Shown here in pieces: positions 27,094 to 35,102 of a stretch of 64,000 bases of DNA. A program made the position numbers and the translations under genes. The stretch spans positions 5,208,001 through 5,272,000 of the forward strand of contig NZ_CP029255.1 in assembly GCF_003122385.1 (NCBI RefSeq), given 5' to 3'. Positions within the stretch are counted from its first letter, which is position 1. Each line of letters opens with the position of its first letter. The DNA is from Flavobacterium crocinum (GTDB lineage Bacteria > Bacteroidota > Bacteroidia > Flavobacteriales > Flavobacteriaceae). The notes beneath the pieces are model-generated. The model was not told the origin of the DNA, did not search any database, and saw nothing but the letters and a program-made list of their open reading frames with translations.

Positions 27094-27660
27094 ATGAAAC
27101 AACTATTTACACTAACTCTTTTTTTATTAACGATTACCGCATTTGCACAAAAACCATGTGAATACAGTGTAAATGTAAACGACTCAATTGGGTCTTATAA
27201 AGTAACAAACGAATACTTAATGAGTGAAAAATATTTTGGAGGAAACTTCAATTATATTTTCTTTTCTCTGGCTCAGACAGACGGATTACCAACACTTAAT
27301 CTGCAGTCTATTCAAAAAAGTAAAGATTTCATCAAGGCAAACTGTTTCGACAAAGGTTCTAAAATCTTTTTGCAATTAGAAAATGGAAAAATCGTTACGT
27401 TAATGCATATTGACCAGGAAAACTGCGGTACTCTGGTACGTGACGACAAAGGTTATGACAATCGCATCAATACGGGAATTTTTATGTTTATGAAAGATAA
27501 CTATGAAGAGCTTAAAAAATCTCCAATTTCACTTATGCGAATTAAATATCTTACGAATATAGAAGACTATATCATAAAAAGAGAATTAACATCTGAGCTG
27601 ACCGGAAAAGTCACCAATCCGAATACTTATTTCATGGAAAACATCAGATGCGTTGAATAA
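27094..27660 (+). CDS. Secreted protein of unknown function
   Basis: This 188-residue protein has a signal peptide ending FAQ (about residue 19) and a mature soluble domain with four Cys residues (CEYS, NCFD, NCGT, RCVE), which could form two disulfides in the periplasm. No known motif is seen. It starts 3 bases after the methyltransferase stop, so it belongs to the same message. Its stop codon abuts the stop codon of the VanX-like gene on the other strand with no intervening base. Confidence 0.7.
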   Translation: MKQLFTLTLFLLTITAFAQKPCEYSVNVNDSIGSYKVTNEYLMSEKYFGGNFNYIFFSLAQTDGLPTLNLQSIQKSKDFIKANCFDKGSKIFLQLENGKIVTLMHIDQENCGTLVRDDKGYDNRINTGIFMFMKDNYEELKKSPISLMRIKYLTNIEDYIIKRELTSELTGKVTNPNTYFMENIRCVE

Positions 27661-28308
27661 TTATTCACATTTCCATTTCTGATTGGCTACTTTGTCTTTT
27701 AAACCGGCTTTTAAATTATAATGCCACCATTCAGAATCAAATGAATTAAAGCCGTTTTGTATCATTACTTTTTTCAAATAAGCTCTTTTTGAAAGTATTT
27801 CTTTTGAAAGCTGTTTGAAATTATGACTGGCCTGAATTCCGAAAAAATCAAAAGAAGTTCCCATATCTACTTCTTTTCCAGTTATATCAACCAAAGAAAT
27901 ATCTACGGCTCCTCCTCTATTGTGGATGGAGCCTTTTTTTGGATCTGCCACATATTCCGGATTCGATACAATCTCCCACATTTTTTTCTGAATATCCAAA
28001 GGTCTGTAACAGTCGTACAATTTGATTCTATATCCTTTTTTCAAAAAATCATTATTAGCCGCAATTAGGGCTTTAACGGTTTTTAAACGCAACATACATT
28101 CCGCACAATCGTACACTTTTGCTTTCAAGAAATTATCTTCTGTCGCATATTTCATGTCGTAAATAAAATCGTTGCTGTAATCTCTCAGATTTACAAATGT
28201 TGTGTCTGAAACTTGCGAATTTGGTTCACTTACATATGCTTCGTTTTGAGCTTGTAATGATGGAATACAGAATAAAAAAACGATTATTAATTTTGAAAAA
28301 CAATTCAT
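27661..28308 (-). CDS. VanX/DdpX-like D-Ala-D-Ala dipeptidase (M15D)
   Basis: This 215-residue secreted peptidase has a signal peptide ending LQAQ. Family motifs are YDMKYATEDNFLKAKVYD, YDCYRP (the conserved Arg of the active site), SIHNRGGAVDISLVD (Zn ligands His and Asp, SxHxxGxAxD), and SEWWHY (catalytic Glu and the third Zn ligand His). It hydrolyses D-Ala-D-Ala dipeptides, most likely for recycling or peptidoglycan turnover in the periplasm. There are no vanH/vanA genes near, so vancomycin resistance is not implied. It is divergent from the lipoprotein gene at 28516. Confidence 0.9.
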   Translation of the reverse strand: MNCFSKLIIVFLFCIPSLQAQNEAYVSEPNSQVSDTTFVNLRDYSNDFIYDMKYATEDNFLKAKVYDCAECMLRLKTVKALIAANNDFLKKGYRIKLYDCYRPLDIQKKMWEIVSNPEYVADPKKGSIHNRGGAVDISLVDITGKEVDMGTSFDFFGIQASHNFKQLSKEILSKRAYLKKVMIQNGFNSFDSEWWHYNLKAGLKDKVANQKWKCE

Positions 28309-28515
28309 TTCGAGGTGATTTTTAAAAAATTGAAGTTAAGTAAAAAAACTCAAAACCTACTTCATTATTATCTCATCTTACAGTATAAAATCAAATTTTT
28401 GCAGCATTGCAAACGTCATAATTTCCTTTTAAAAGAAATATAATTTTAATATCTTTATAGAAATCAGCCTCTTATGACTTTATAAATTCTAATATTAATC
28501 TTAAAATCAATTATT

Positions 28516-29037
28516 ATGAATTGCAGAACCAAGTACATTTCTATCATCTTACTGAGCAGTTTAGTATTTATTTCCTGCAAAAAGGAAATTATAAAAAGTG
28601 TTCCCACAACAGATTCTACTTCTATTAAAACAGAAGCTTTAAAGACAGATAGTTCTGTTATAAATCCAATAGATTCTTTATATACATTGGTAGATAAAAG
28701 TGTCATTGGCACTCAGTTTTTAACCAAAAGTAGTCTGGCTCCAAGATTGAAAAAATTAATGGGAACCGATTATGATCAAATGGTAAAATACTGGAACACC
28801 GAAACGCCTTTTGAAAAACAGGAAAATATACTTCATGCCTGGGGATGCAAACAGCATGATTGCAGTACTTATTCCTATGATCTTTATATTGATGTCAAAA
28901 ACAACAAAATTAATGTCTATAAGTTTGCTGAATCAAAACTTACCGTCTTTAAAGAAGAAAATTTTGATATTGAAATCAAGGATAATTTCTTAAAAGATTT
29001 GAATATCAAAAAGGAGAATGTAAAAATTAAGAGTTAA
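28516..29037 (+). CDS. Lipoprotein of unknown function
   Basis: This 173-residue protein has a signal with lipobox FISC (Cys21) followed by a Ser/Thr/Lys linker (about 22-60) and a compact C-terminal domain. HAWGCKQHDCSTYSY near residues 110-125 has a Cys pair and two His that could bind a metal or form a disulfide. No named family is recognised. Its stop codon is part of the inverted repeat that starts at 29035. It probably stands alone. Confidence 0.65.
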   Translation: MNCRTKYISIILLSSLVFISCKKEIIKSVPTTDSTSIKTEALKTDSSVINPIDSLYTLVDKSVIGTQFLTKSSLAPRLKKLMGTDYDQMVKYWNTETPFEKQENILHAWGCKQHDCSTYSYDLYIDVKNNKINVYKFAESKLTVFKEENFDIEIKDNFLKDLNIKKENVKIKS

Positions 29038-29193
29038 GTGAATGGGTTATGAGTTAGACGTTAGGGGTTAGACGTTAGGGGTTAGACGCAAAAACTCATA
29101 ACCCATAACTCATAACCCATTCACTTAACCCTTAACCCTTAACCCTTAACGTCTAACTCATAACCCATAACCCATAACCCATAACCCTTAACC
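29035..29193. repeat. Telomere-like short repeats with two alternative hairpins
   Basis: The region is made of GGGTTAT/GTTAGACGTTAGGG-type repeats on the left and AACCCATA/AACCCTTA repeats on the right. Arm 29035-29053 pairs perfectly (19 bp) with 29109-29127. Overlapping arm 29044-29063 pairs perfectly (20 bp) with 29147-29166. The two hairpins are mutually exclusive. A 14-base unit (gttagacgttaggg) is repeated about 2.5 times at 29054-29088. The right side has tandem ccataa/aaccctta units to 29193. It separates convergent genes and includes the stop codon of the left one. No protein is encoded. Confidence 0.85.
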
Positions 29194-29195
29194 CC

Positions 29196-29221
29196 AAAAA
29201 ACGTTTATAAAACCGTTTTTT
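29196..29221. terminator. Hairpin between the convergent lipoprotein and desaturase genes
   Basis: aaaaaacg (29196-29203) pairs with cgtttttt (29214-29221) around a ten-base loop, giving a T run on both strands. The right arm overlaps the desaturase stop codon (29220-29222). Confidence 0.55.
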
Positions 29222-30323
29222 ATATTTCTCCTGTCATTAAAATGTTTTCTTTTGTTCCTTTATTCTTCAGCATTCTAAAATGCGAACGTACTGCATGATA
29301 AAAAGGATAAGAGGTATACGGAAGATTGTATTCTTCTGCATAACGTCTTATAATAGGTGTGATGTAAGGATAATAAGTATGCCCAACGCCAGGAAAAAGA
29401 TGATGCGCTACGTGATGTGTAAAACCTCCGTAAAGAAAATTAGCTAATTTACTTTCGGTACTGAAATCTTTTGTAACCACCATTTGATGCACAGCCCAAG
29501 TATCTGAAAGATTTCCTTCTTCATCAGTACCTGGAAAATGAGCATCTTCGTCTACGTGAGTAGAAACTAAAGCAACAACTCCAAGGGCACTACCACACAT
29601 ATGCATCAATAGCCAGGCAAAAAATACGATATACCACGGCTGATTTAAAAGCATCATTGGGATGAAAAGGATATAAATCAGATTGATAATCTTGGCGGCA
29701 AATAAGCGATAGACTTCCTGCTTTGGTATTTTCTCAACTACTTTTTTGACATAGTTGTTTTTGGTACCAAAAAAATCTTTAAAATCCCTGATATAAATCC
29801 AGTTTAAACTATAAAGCGGATAAATAAACCACATGTAAATATGTTGGTATTTGTGGTAATTAAATAACGGACTGTTAGGGAAAATTCGAATTATATCACT
29901 CTGTTTGATATCAATATCCCAATCAGGAACATTTGGATAAGCATGATGCAGACTAATATGACGGCGCATCCAGAGCCAATGATTACTTCCAAATAATTCT
30001 AAGACATACAAAAACCATTCATTATGCTTGGGCTTTTTGAAAAGAGCTCCATGTGCGGCATCATGAAAAGCATTAATAAACAAAACAATCATTGTAATTC
30101 CAGACAGAATATAAAAAAGAAAAAGTAAAGAAGTCTGGTTTCCAAAAATTAAAATACAACTGTAGAAAACAAAGAAAACAGCTAAAAGTCCCAAAGACTT
30201 AAAAACATTTAATCGGTACAAAGATGAATTATTTAAGACCGTTTCATTCACTTCTAAACGCATCTTTTTAAAAAAATCATCAGTTCCGGGTTTAACATAA
30301 ACCGGTCGTTTTAATTTTTCCAT
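29220..30323 (-). CDS. Membrane fatty-acid desaturase (acyl-CoA/acyl-lipid type)
   Basis: This 367-residue integral membrane diiron enzyme introduces a double bond into acyl chains, which adjusts membrane fluidity. The start is the ATG at 30323 (MEKLKRPVYVKPG); the upstream ATG at 30377 adds 18 residues of low merit. The three His boxes are HDAAH (HxxxH, near residue 89), HISLHH (HxxxHH, near 123), and HHVAHH near 296. About four membrane helices flank them. It resembles the linoleoyl-CoA/DesA3-like group; regiospecificity is unknown. Expression control by temperature is known in the family but no specific site is seen here. Confidence 0.9.
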   Translation of the reverse strand: MEKLKRPVYVKPGTDDFFKKMRLEVNETVLNNSSLYRLNVFKSLGLLAVFFVFYSCILIFGNQTSLLFLFYILSGITMIVLFINAFHDAAHGALFKKPKHNEWFLYVLELFGSNHWLWMRRHISLHHAYPNVPDWDIDIKQSDIIRIFPNSPLFNYHKYQHIYMWFIYPLYSLNWIYIRDFKDFFGTKNNYVKKVVEKIPKQEVYRLFAAKIINLIYILFIPMMLLNQPWYIVFFAWLLMHMCGSALGVVALVSTHVDEDAHFPGTDEEGNLSDTWAVHQMVVTKDFSTESKLANFLYGGFTHHVAHHLFPGVGHTYYPYITPIIRRYAEEYNLPYTSYPFYHAVRSHFRMLKNKGTKENILMTGEI

Positions 30324-30418
30324 ATGGTTATTGGCTAGAAATTGTTCTATCAAATTTAATAAAAAAAGCTTAACCAATTACATTACAACCATTTAAACAA
30401 ATACTTTAATACATAAAA

Positions 30419-30443
30419 AAAACCACTCTTTGAGAGTGGTTTA
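30419..30443 (-). terminator. Hairpin terminator of the HTH gene
   Basis: aaaccactct (30420-30429) pairs with agagtggttt (30433-30442) around a three-base loop. On the minus strand it is followed by a run of eight T. It is about 55 bases past the HTH gene stop. Confidence 0.8.
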
Positions 30444-30496
30444 AATCTTTTGGTTCAATTTTGAAAGTGTTAGATATTTTTGGAAAACTATTTAGC

Positions 30497-30826
30497 TTAC
30501 TCCTCAAATTTTTTCTCTGCCAGCCGCAGTCTAATATTATGAATACGATCTTCAATTTCTTCTAAGTCATTCAGCATATTCTGCTTTTCATAAACTGCTC
30601 CTGTTTCATTAACCATATTTTGCCCCTCATCCGGAGCAAAAAGATCATTTAAATCTACGTCGGGAAAGTTTTTACTTAAACTAAGAATAAATTCAGAGCC
30701 AATATTAGCCGTGCCATGTAAATATCTCCCAATCATTGCCGGGCTAAATCCTAAAATTTCCCCCACCTCTTTTTGCTTTAATCCTTTAGCCTTAAAGAAT
30801 TTGCTTAATTTCTCGTTATACATCAT
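30497..30826 (-). CDS. XRE-family helix-turn-helix regulator with C-terminal coiled coil
   Basis: The 109 residues contain an N-terminal Cro/CI-type HTH (LKQKEVGEILGFSPAMIGRYLHG, about residues 15-37) and an acidic C-terminal helix (LNDLEEIEDRIHNIRLRLAEKKF) that may form a dimer. Two adjacent ATGs (30826, 30823) could start it. It is divergent from the small genes at 30947 and 31258, with a 120-base AT-rich space containing an inverted repeat, which suggests autoregulation. It could be a stand-alone regulator or the control gene of a small mobile remnant; no integrase or toxin is nearby. Confidence 0.8.
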   Translation of the reverse strand: MMYNEKLSKFFKAKGLKQKEVGEILGFSPAMIGRYLHGTANIGSEFILSLSKNFPDVDLNDLFAPDEGQNMVNETGAVYEKQNMLNDLEEIEDRIHNIRLRLAEKKFEE

Positions 30827-30874
30827 TATTTAAATCAAAAAAAATATAGTGAAAATATATTTTTTAACATTAAA

Positions 30875-30901
30875 AAGAATAAATAATATAATATTATTCT
30901 T
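30875..30901. promoter_or_regulatory. Candidate operator (inverted repeat) between divergent HTH and small genes
   Basis: aagaataa (30875-30882) and ttattctt (30894-30901) form a perfect 8-bp inverted repeat with centres about two helical turns apart, in the 120-base space shared by both genes. It is a plausible binding site for the dimeric HTH protein. The DNA here is very AT-rich, so chance is possible. Confidence 0.4.
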
Positions 30902-30946
30902 ACATTTACTTTTTTAAACAAACACTCATTAATAATTAGCAAATAT

Positions 30947-31216
30947 ATGTCAAAATTAATCAAAAATAGCAATATTAAAGAAGATAATTCTCACAATGAA
31001 AAAGCTTATGAATTTATTAACAAGCATTTACCTGTAACGTATGTTGAGCTTACTATTTCATGTATTGTCAAAAAAGGGCAACCGGCTCCTAGTAAAGCCC
31101 TGATTAGAAACGTAAGAAACAAAACTATTGTACGAAATGACATTTTATTAGCGTTAGTAGAAGTAGCTTATGAGAATAAAGAAGCTATTGAAAGAATTAA
31201 ACTGCTGACTTCGTAA
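30947..31216 (+). CDS. Small protein of unknown function, possibly DNA-binding
   Basis: This 89-residue protein has a net positive charge in its middle (IVKKGQPAPSKALIRNVRNKTIVRND) and a helical end (LLALVEVAYENKEAIERIK). The layout is reminiscent of a small HTH or nucleic-acid-binding protein, but no family is recognised. It starts at an ATG with AT-rich upstream sequence, is divergent from the XRE regulator, and is followed 41 bases later by a 59-residue frame. The pair are likely co-transcribed and controlled by the regulator. Confidence 0.6.
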   Translation: MSKLIKNSNIKEDNSHNEKAYEFINKHLPVTYVELTISCIVKKGQPAPSKALIRNVRNKTIVRNDILLALVEVAYENKEAIERIKLLTS

Positions 31217-31257
31217 AGTAAAGAGTTGTTAGAAATTCCGAAATCAAAATAAAGAAT

Positions 31258-31437
31258 ATGACAGACCAAAATAAAAACCGTAAGAACAGACAAAATCAGA
31301 CAAAATCTATTAACAGCACCAGTTTCTCTAAAATTCCGCACTTGTATGGAATGACACTTGAGGAGTATAAAGAAGGGGTTGCGATTCATTCCAGATGCTT
31401 TGACCAGATTAAAATGATAAAAACAACAATTTATTAG
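31258..31437 (+). CDS. Tiny 59-residue protein downstream of the 89-residue gene
   Basis: The frame from the ATG at 31258 to the TAG at 31435 encodes 59 residues. It has an Asn/Gln/Lys-rich start (MTDQNKNRKNRQNQTK) and then a more ordered C-terminal half (IPHLYGMTLEEYKEGVAIHS) that looks like a real helix-forming segment. It is on the same strand and 41 bases after the 30947 gene. The C-terminal half has the composition of a folded protein rather than random sequence. Function is unknown. It could be an accessory protein or a short antitoxin-like partner; neither is shown. Confidence 0.5.
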   Translation: MTDQNKNRKNRQNQTKSINSTSFSKIPHLYGMTLEEYKEGVAIHSRCFDQIKMIKTTIY

Positions 31438-31633
31438 CAGGCAAAAATCCCATCAAATACACATCATAATTTTATTTATTTTGATTAAACTAACAGGAAA
31501 AACAAGCTTTAATCATTATTTCAAAATTAGAAGTTTTCTCACAGAAGACTTTAAACCCCTCAAAACTTTCTCTTTTTTGTAATTTGCCTTTGTTTAAGTT
31601 TCATTTTAAAACTTATTTTTTAAAAGGTAAATT

Positions 31634-33391
31634 ATGTTCAAGCTCAGAAAACAATTAATTTCTGTTGTAACGGTATTTTTTCTTTCTGTTATAGCATACG
31701 GCAATCCTGTCATTTATGTAAACCAAATTGGTTTTGATCCCAAAAGTCCTAAAATTGCTATAATAGGGACTGAAATTCCACTTCAGAATACCACCTTTAC
31801 ACTTATTGATTCCGAAACCGGAAAAACAGTTTTTACTTCGAAAGTTGGGAAAGCCGAAAGTGTCGACGACTGGAAAACAGGTAAACTCTTTTATCAAGCT
31901 GATTTTTCATCTTTTCAAAAAACAGGAAAATATAAAATCGCAATAAAAAATGAAGATCACATTATTACTTCTCCCCTTTTTGCTATTGAAGAAAACATTC
32001 TGGCAAAACAAACCATTTCTTCTATTATACATTATTACAATAAACAAAGAGCCAATACACCTGAAGAATTAGAAGCAGATAAAAACATCTTACTTTTTGG
32101 AAGCAACAAAAGAGTTGACGTTCGCGGCGGATGGTGCGATGCATCCGGTGATGTGAGTAAATATTTTTCGCATCTGGCTTATGCCAATTTTGTATCACCA
32201 CAGCAAACTCCTTTAGTAACCTGGTCTCTCATTAATACATCTGAAGCTATTCCGAAGCAACTTACAGAATGGAAAATAAAAGATGCCTTGGATAATGAGG
32301 CTATTTGGGGGGCAGATTATTTAATGCGTTGTCTTTCTGATGAAGATTATTTCTATATGATCGTTTTTAGCTATTTTGACAAAAATCCAGCAGCCAGAAG
32401 AATTGTGGGTTTAAAGGCCAATAGTGTAACTACAGACGAATATCAGTCTGCTTTTCGCGAAGGCGCGGGAATGGCAATTGCTTCACTTGCCAGAATCTCG
32501 CAATGGAACAAAAATGGAGATTTTACATCCAAACAATATTTAGACGGAGCCAAACGTGCTTATGCTCATCTGTTATTAAACAATACCAAATATGACGACG
32601 ATGGTAAAGAAAATATTATAGATGATTACTGTGCTTTAATGGCATCTACTGAATTATGGATTACTACAAATGACAATTTCTATAAAGAGGAAGCCCAAAA
32701 ATGGGCTCATAAACTGGAAGCCCGAATGACAGATCAAGGCTGGTTTAGAAGTAATGATAAGAATCGTCCTTTCTGGCATGCGGCAGATGCAGGTTTACCT
32801 GTGGTTGCTTTAACCCGCTATTTAAAAAAAGAAAGGGATGCTATTGAAAAAACGAAAGCGATCAATGTAATAAAAAAAGCACTGGATTATAACCTGACTG
32901 TAACTCAAAACGTGAGCAACCCATTTGGTTATGCCAGACAGTCTTTTTTATTTAATAACACTATAAAAGACGGCTTTTTTATTCCGCACGAAAATGAAAC
33001 CGGCTGGTGGTGGCAGGGAGAAAATGCCCGACTGGCTTCTCTTGCAGCTGCTGCTACTCTGGGCGGAAAAATTTCAGCCTATCACAATAAAAAATCACTT
33101 GATTTATATGCATCTCAACAATTATCCTGGATATTAGGTTGTAATCCTTACTCGATATGTTTTATGTATGAATTTGGAGAAAAGAATGTTCCGTATATGC
33201 ATTCGAATTACGGACATGGCTCTGAAAAAGGTGGAATTTCTAACGGAATTACCGGTAAAGACGGCAACGGAGACGGATCGGGAATCGATTTTAAAATGGA
33301 AGACAATGGCAATGAATGGCGTTGGACCGAACAATGGATTCCACATTCTGCCTGGTTTTTACAGGCTATTACTGCATTAGTTCAAGAATAA
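31634..33391 (+). CDS. GH9-family endoglucanase-like glycoside hydrolase, secreted
   Basis: The 585 residues begin with a signal peptide (ending near IAYG), an N-terminal immunoglobulin-like CelD_N domain (IYVNQIGFDPKSPKIAI..., about 26-110), then an (alpha/alpha)6 GH9 barrel to the end. GGWCDASGDVSKYFS (near 180) is the GH9 catalytic-Asp region. ETGWWWQGENARLASL and LGCNPYSICFMYEFG are barrel motifs. The C-terminal NEWRWTEQWIPHSAWFL holds the catalytic Glu. It acts on beta-1,4- or mixed-linkage glucans or related beta-glucosides. No carbohydrate-binding or sorting domain is present. The ThuA-domain gene starts 6 bases later. Confidence 0.88.
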   Translation: MFKLRKQLISVVTVFFLSVIAYGNPVIYVNQIGFDPKSPKIAIIGTEIPLQNTTFTLIDSETGKTVFTSKVGKAESVDDWKTGKLFYQADFSSFQKTGKYKIAIKNEDHIITSPLFAIEENILAKQTISSIIHYYNKQRANTPEELEADKNILLFGSNKRVDVRGGWCDASGDVSKYFSHLAYANFVSPQQTPLVTWSLINTSEAIPKQLTEWKIKDALDNEAIWGADYLMRCLSDEDYFYMIVFSYFDKNPAARRIVGLKANSVTTDEYQSAFREGAGMAIASLARISQWNKNGDFTSKQYLDGAKRAYAHLLLNNTKYDDDGKENIIDDYCALMASTELWITTNDNFYKEEAQKWAHKLEARMTDQGWFRSNDKNRPFWHAADAGLPVVALTRYLKKERDAIEKTKAINVIKKALDYNLTVTQNVSNPFGYARQSFLFNNTIKDGFFIPHENETGWWWQGENARLASLAAAATLGGKISAYHNKKSLDLYASQQLSWILGCNPYSICFMYEFGEKNVPYMHSNYGHGSEKGGISNGITGKDGNGDGSGIDFKMEDNGNEWRWTEQWIPHSAWFLQAITALVQE

Positions 33392-33397
33392 AAAGAA

Positions 33398-34174
33398 ATG
33401 AGAAAATCAATATTTATAGTCAGTTTCCTGCTAGTTTGCTTTTTCTTTCATGGAAATTGTATGGCACAGAAACCTAAAAAAGGAAAGTTTAAAGTTTTGG
33501 TTTTATACGAAAACGGCGGACATCATTTGGAATTTACAAAAGCGGCAAAACCCTGGCTGAATAAACTGGCTCTTGACAATAATTTTACCATTGATTATAT
33601 TGAGAATACTAAAAAGATTAATGAAACTTTTTTAAAACAATATAAAGTCTTTTTACAACTGGATTATCCTCCTTATACCTGGAGCGAAGAATCTATGAAA
33701 GCTTTTGAAAACTATATGAAAAGTGGGAAAGGTGGCTGGATTGGTTTACATCATGCTACCTTATTGGGTGAATTTGATAATTATCCAATTTGGCAATGGT
33801 TTTCGGATTTTATGGGTGGAATACGTTTTGAAAATTATATTCCTGATTTTGCTTCGGGAAAAGTTAAAATAGAAGACACATCACATCCTCTAACAAAAGG
33901 TGTTCCAACTGAATTTTTAGTAGAAAAAGAAGAATGGTATACTTACAATAAAAGTCCCAGACAAAATGTTCATGTACTGGCTGCCGTAGATGAATCGACT
34001 TATGTTCCAGATTCTAAAATCAAAATGGGAGATCATCCTGTAATTTGGACCAATCCTCAATTTGCTTCGCGAAATGTCTACATCTTCATGGGACATTCTC
34101 CTGATTTGTTTCAAAACGAAGCTTACGCTACATTGCTTAAAAATGCTATTTTCTGGACTTCGGGAAAGAAATAA
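33398..34174 (+). CDS. ThuA-domain secreted protein (trehalose-utilisation-like fold)
   Basis: The 258 residues start with a signal peptide (ending MAQ, about residue 24) and a ThuA domain with a class I glutamine-amidotransferase-like fold: VLVLYENGGHHLEFTKAAKPWL at the start, GGWIGLHHATLLG near residue 110, and FMGHSPDLF near 232. In Bacteroidota, secreted ThuA proteins sit in glycan-degradation loci, and this one is co-transcribed with the GH9 gene. No proven enzymatic activity can be named; sugar oxidation or binding is possible. Confidence 0.85.
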   Translation: MRKSIFIVSFLLVCFFFHGNCMAQKPKKGKFKVLVLYENGGHHLEFTKAAKPWLNKLALDNNFTIDYIENTKKINETFLKQYKVFLQLDYPPYTWSEESMKAFENYMKSGKGGWIGLHHATLLGEFDNYPIWQWFSDFMGGIRFENYIPDFASGKVKIEDTSHPLTKGVPTEFLVEKEEWYTYNKSPRQNVHVLAAVDESTYVPDSKIKMGDHPVIWTNPQFASRNVYIFMGHSPDLFQNEAYATLLKNAIFWTSGKK

Positions 34175-34176
34175 TT

Positions 34177-34998
34177 TTAGAAAATACCCATATTTTCAGG
34201 TTTTATGGTAAATCCTAAACGGAGCATACTTTTATGTTCCTGATAATCTATCAAGCTTTCTGTATAACCTACAAACCATTGGAGTGTGATATAATAATTT
34301 TCATTTTTATAAGGTTTCCAATTCACTTGCGTTTGCAATGATCCATAATTAATTAGTCCGCTTCCTTTTCTAAAAAGAACATCGGCACTCCAGCGTCCGG
34401 GTTTTATTTGATAAGTTGCACTTGCTTCTCCATATCCAACATATTTAGTCAATCCGGGATTGTCTTCGTTATCTACAAAAGGAATCCAGCCTCGTATTCC
34501 AACTGTCCATCTTGGAGAAATTTGTGATTTTAACGAAAAGGCCAGCATGTTCCAGGTTCTGGAATAAATCGAATCTCTTCCGTTTGATTCATGTTCGAAC
34601 GAAATTGTTGCATAAGTTAATCTTCCTCCTTTTAGATAAAATGGACGAACTATGGCTACACCAGGATTAAAATTAATCTCAGAAAATGGTTTGGAACTGG
34701 CATAAATATCCCAAAAAGCTTTTTGAGTGTACATTAAATAAGGAAAAAAACCTCCTACCCAAGGCTTTCCTGTAAGTCTTTGTTTGAAACTAATCTGATA
34801 TTTTACATCGGCAGAATTTCTTGTAATAGGCTCATTTAATGGAACTCCCGTTAAAAAATAATTATCTCTGTGAACAGAAAAACTATGCTCTTTTAAAAGT
34901 GAATCTGCTGCTCGGAAGTTCTTTTTTTCTTCTACAATTTGTGAATTTGCTGTAATTGAAAATAAAATGATAAAAGGTAATAAATATTTAAAGTACAT
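34177..34998 (-). CDS. pldA: Outer-membrane phospholipase A (OMPLA-like)
   Basis: The 273-residue protein has a signal peptide (ending NSQ) and a predicted 12-strand beta-barrel. The catalytic triad region FEHESNGRDSIYSRTWN (near 145-161) carries His, Ser and Asn in the OMPLA arrangement (HxSNG then N about 12 later). It hydrolyses phospholipids misplaced in the outer leaflet, usually as a calcium-dependent dimer. Its stop is 2 bases from the end of the ThuA gene on the other strand. The MFS gene is upstream on the same strand with a 104-base gap. Confidence 0.85.
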   Translation of the reverse strand: MYFKYLLPFIILFSITANSQIVEEKKNFRAADSLLKEHSFSVHRDNYFLTGVPLNEPITRNSADVKYQISFKQRLTGKPWVGGFFPYLMYTQKAFWDIYASSKPFSEINFNPGVAIVRPFYLKGGRLTYATISFEHESNGRDSIYSRTWNMLAFSLKSQISPRWTVGIRGWIPFVDNEDNPGLTKYVGYGEASATYQIKPGRWSADVLFRKGSGLINYGSLQTQVNWKPYKNENYYITLQWFVGYTESLIDYQEHKSMLRLGFTIKPENMGIF

Positions 34999-35102
34999 TT
35001 TTATAATTTAAGTTTAGACTTAATTTGTCAGCTTTTACACTAATGTACATATTTTAAATCAAAATGAAATATTCTAATTACCAATCTGTTTTTATATAAT
35101 TT

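Noticed and set aside
27661..28308. Vancomycin-resistance gene
   Set aside because: The protein has the VanX-type active site, but there is no vanH/vanA/vanS/vanR nearby and the signal peptide points to a periplasmic peptide-recycling role.
29038..29193. CRISPR array
   Set aside because: The repeats are 7-14 bases, directly adjoining, without unique spacers of constant length, and no cas gene is near.
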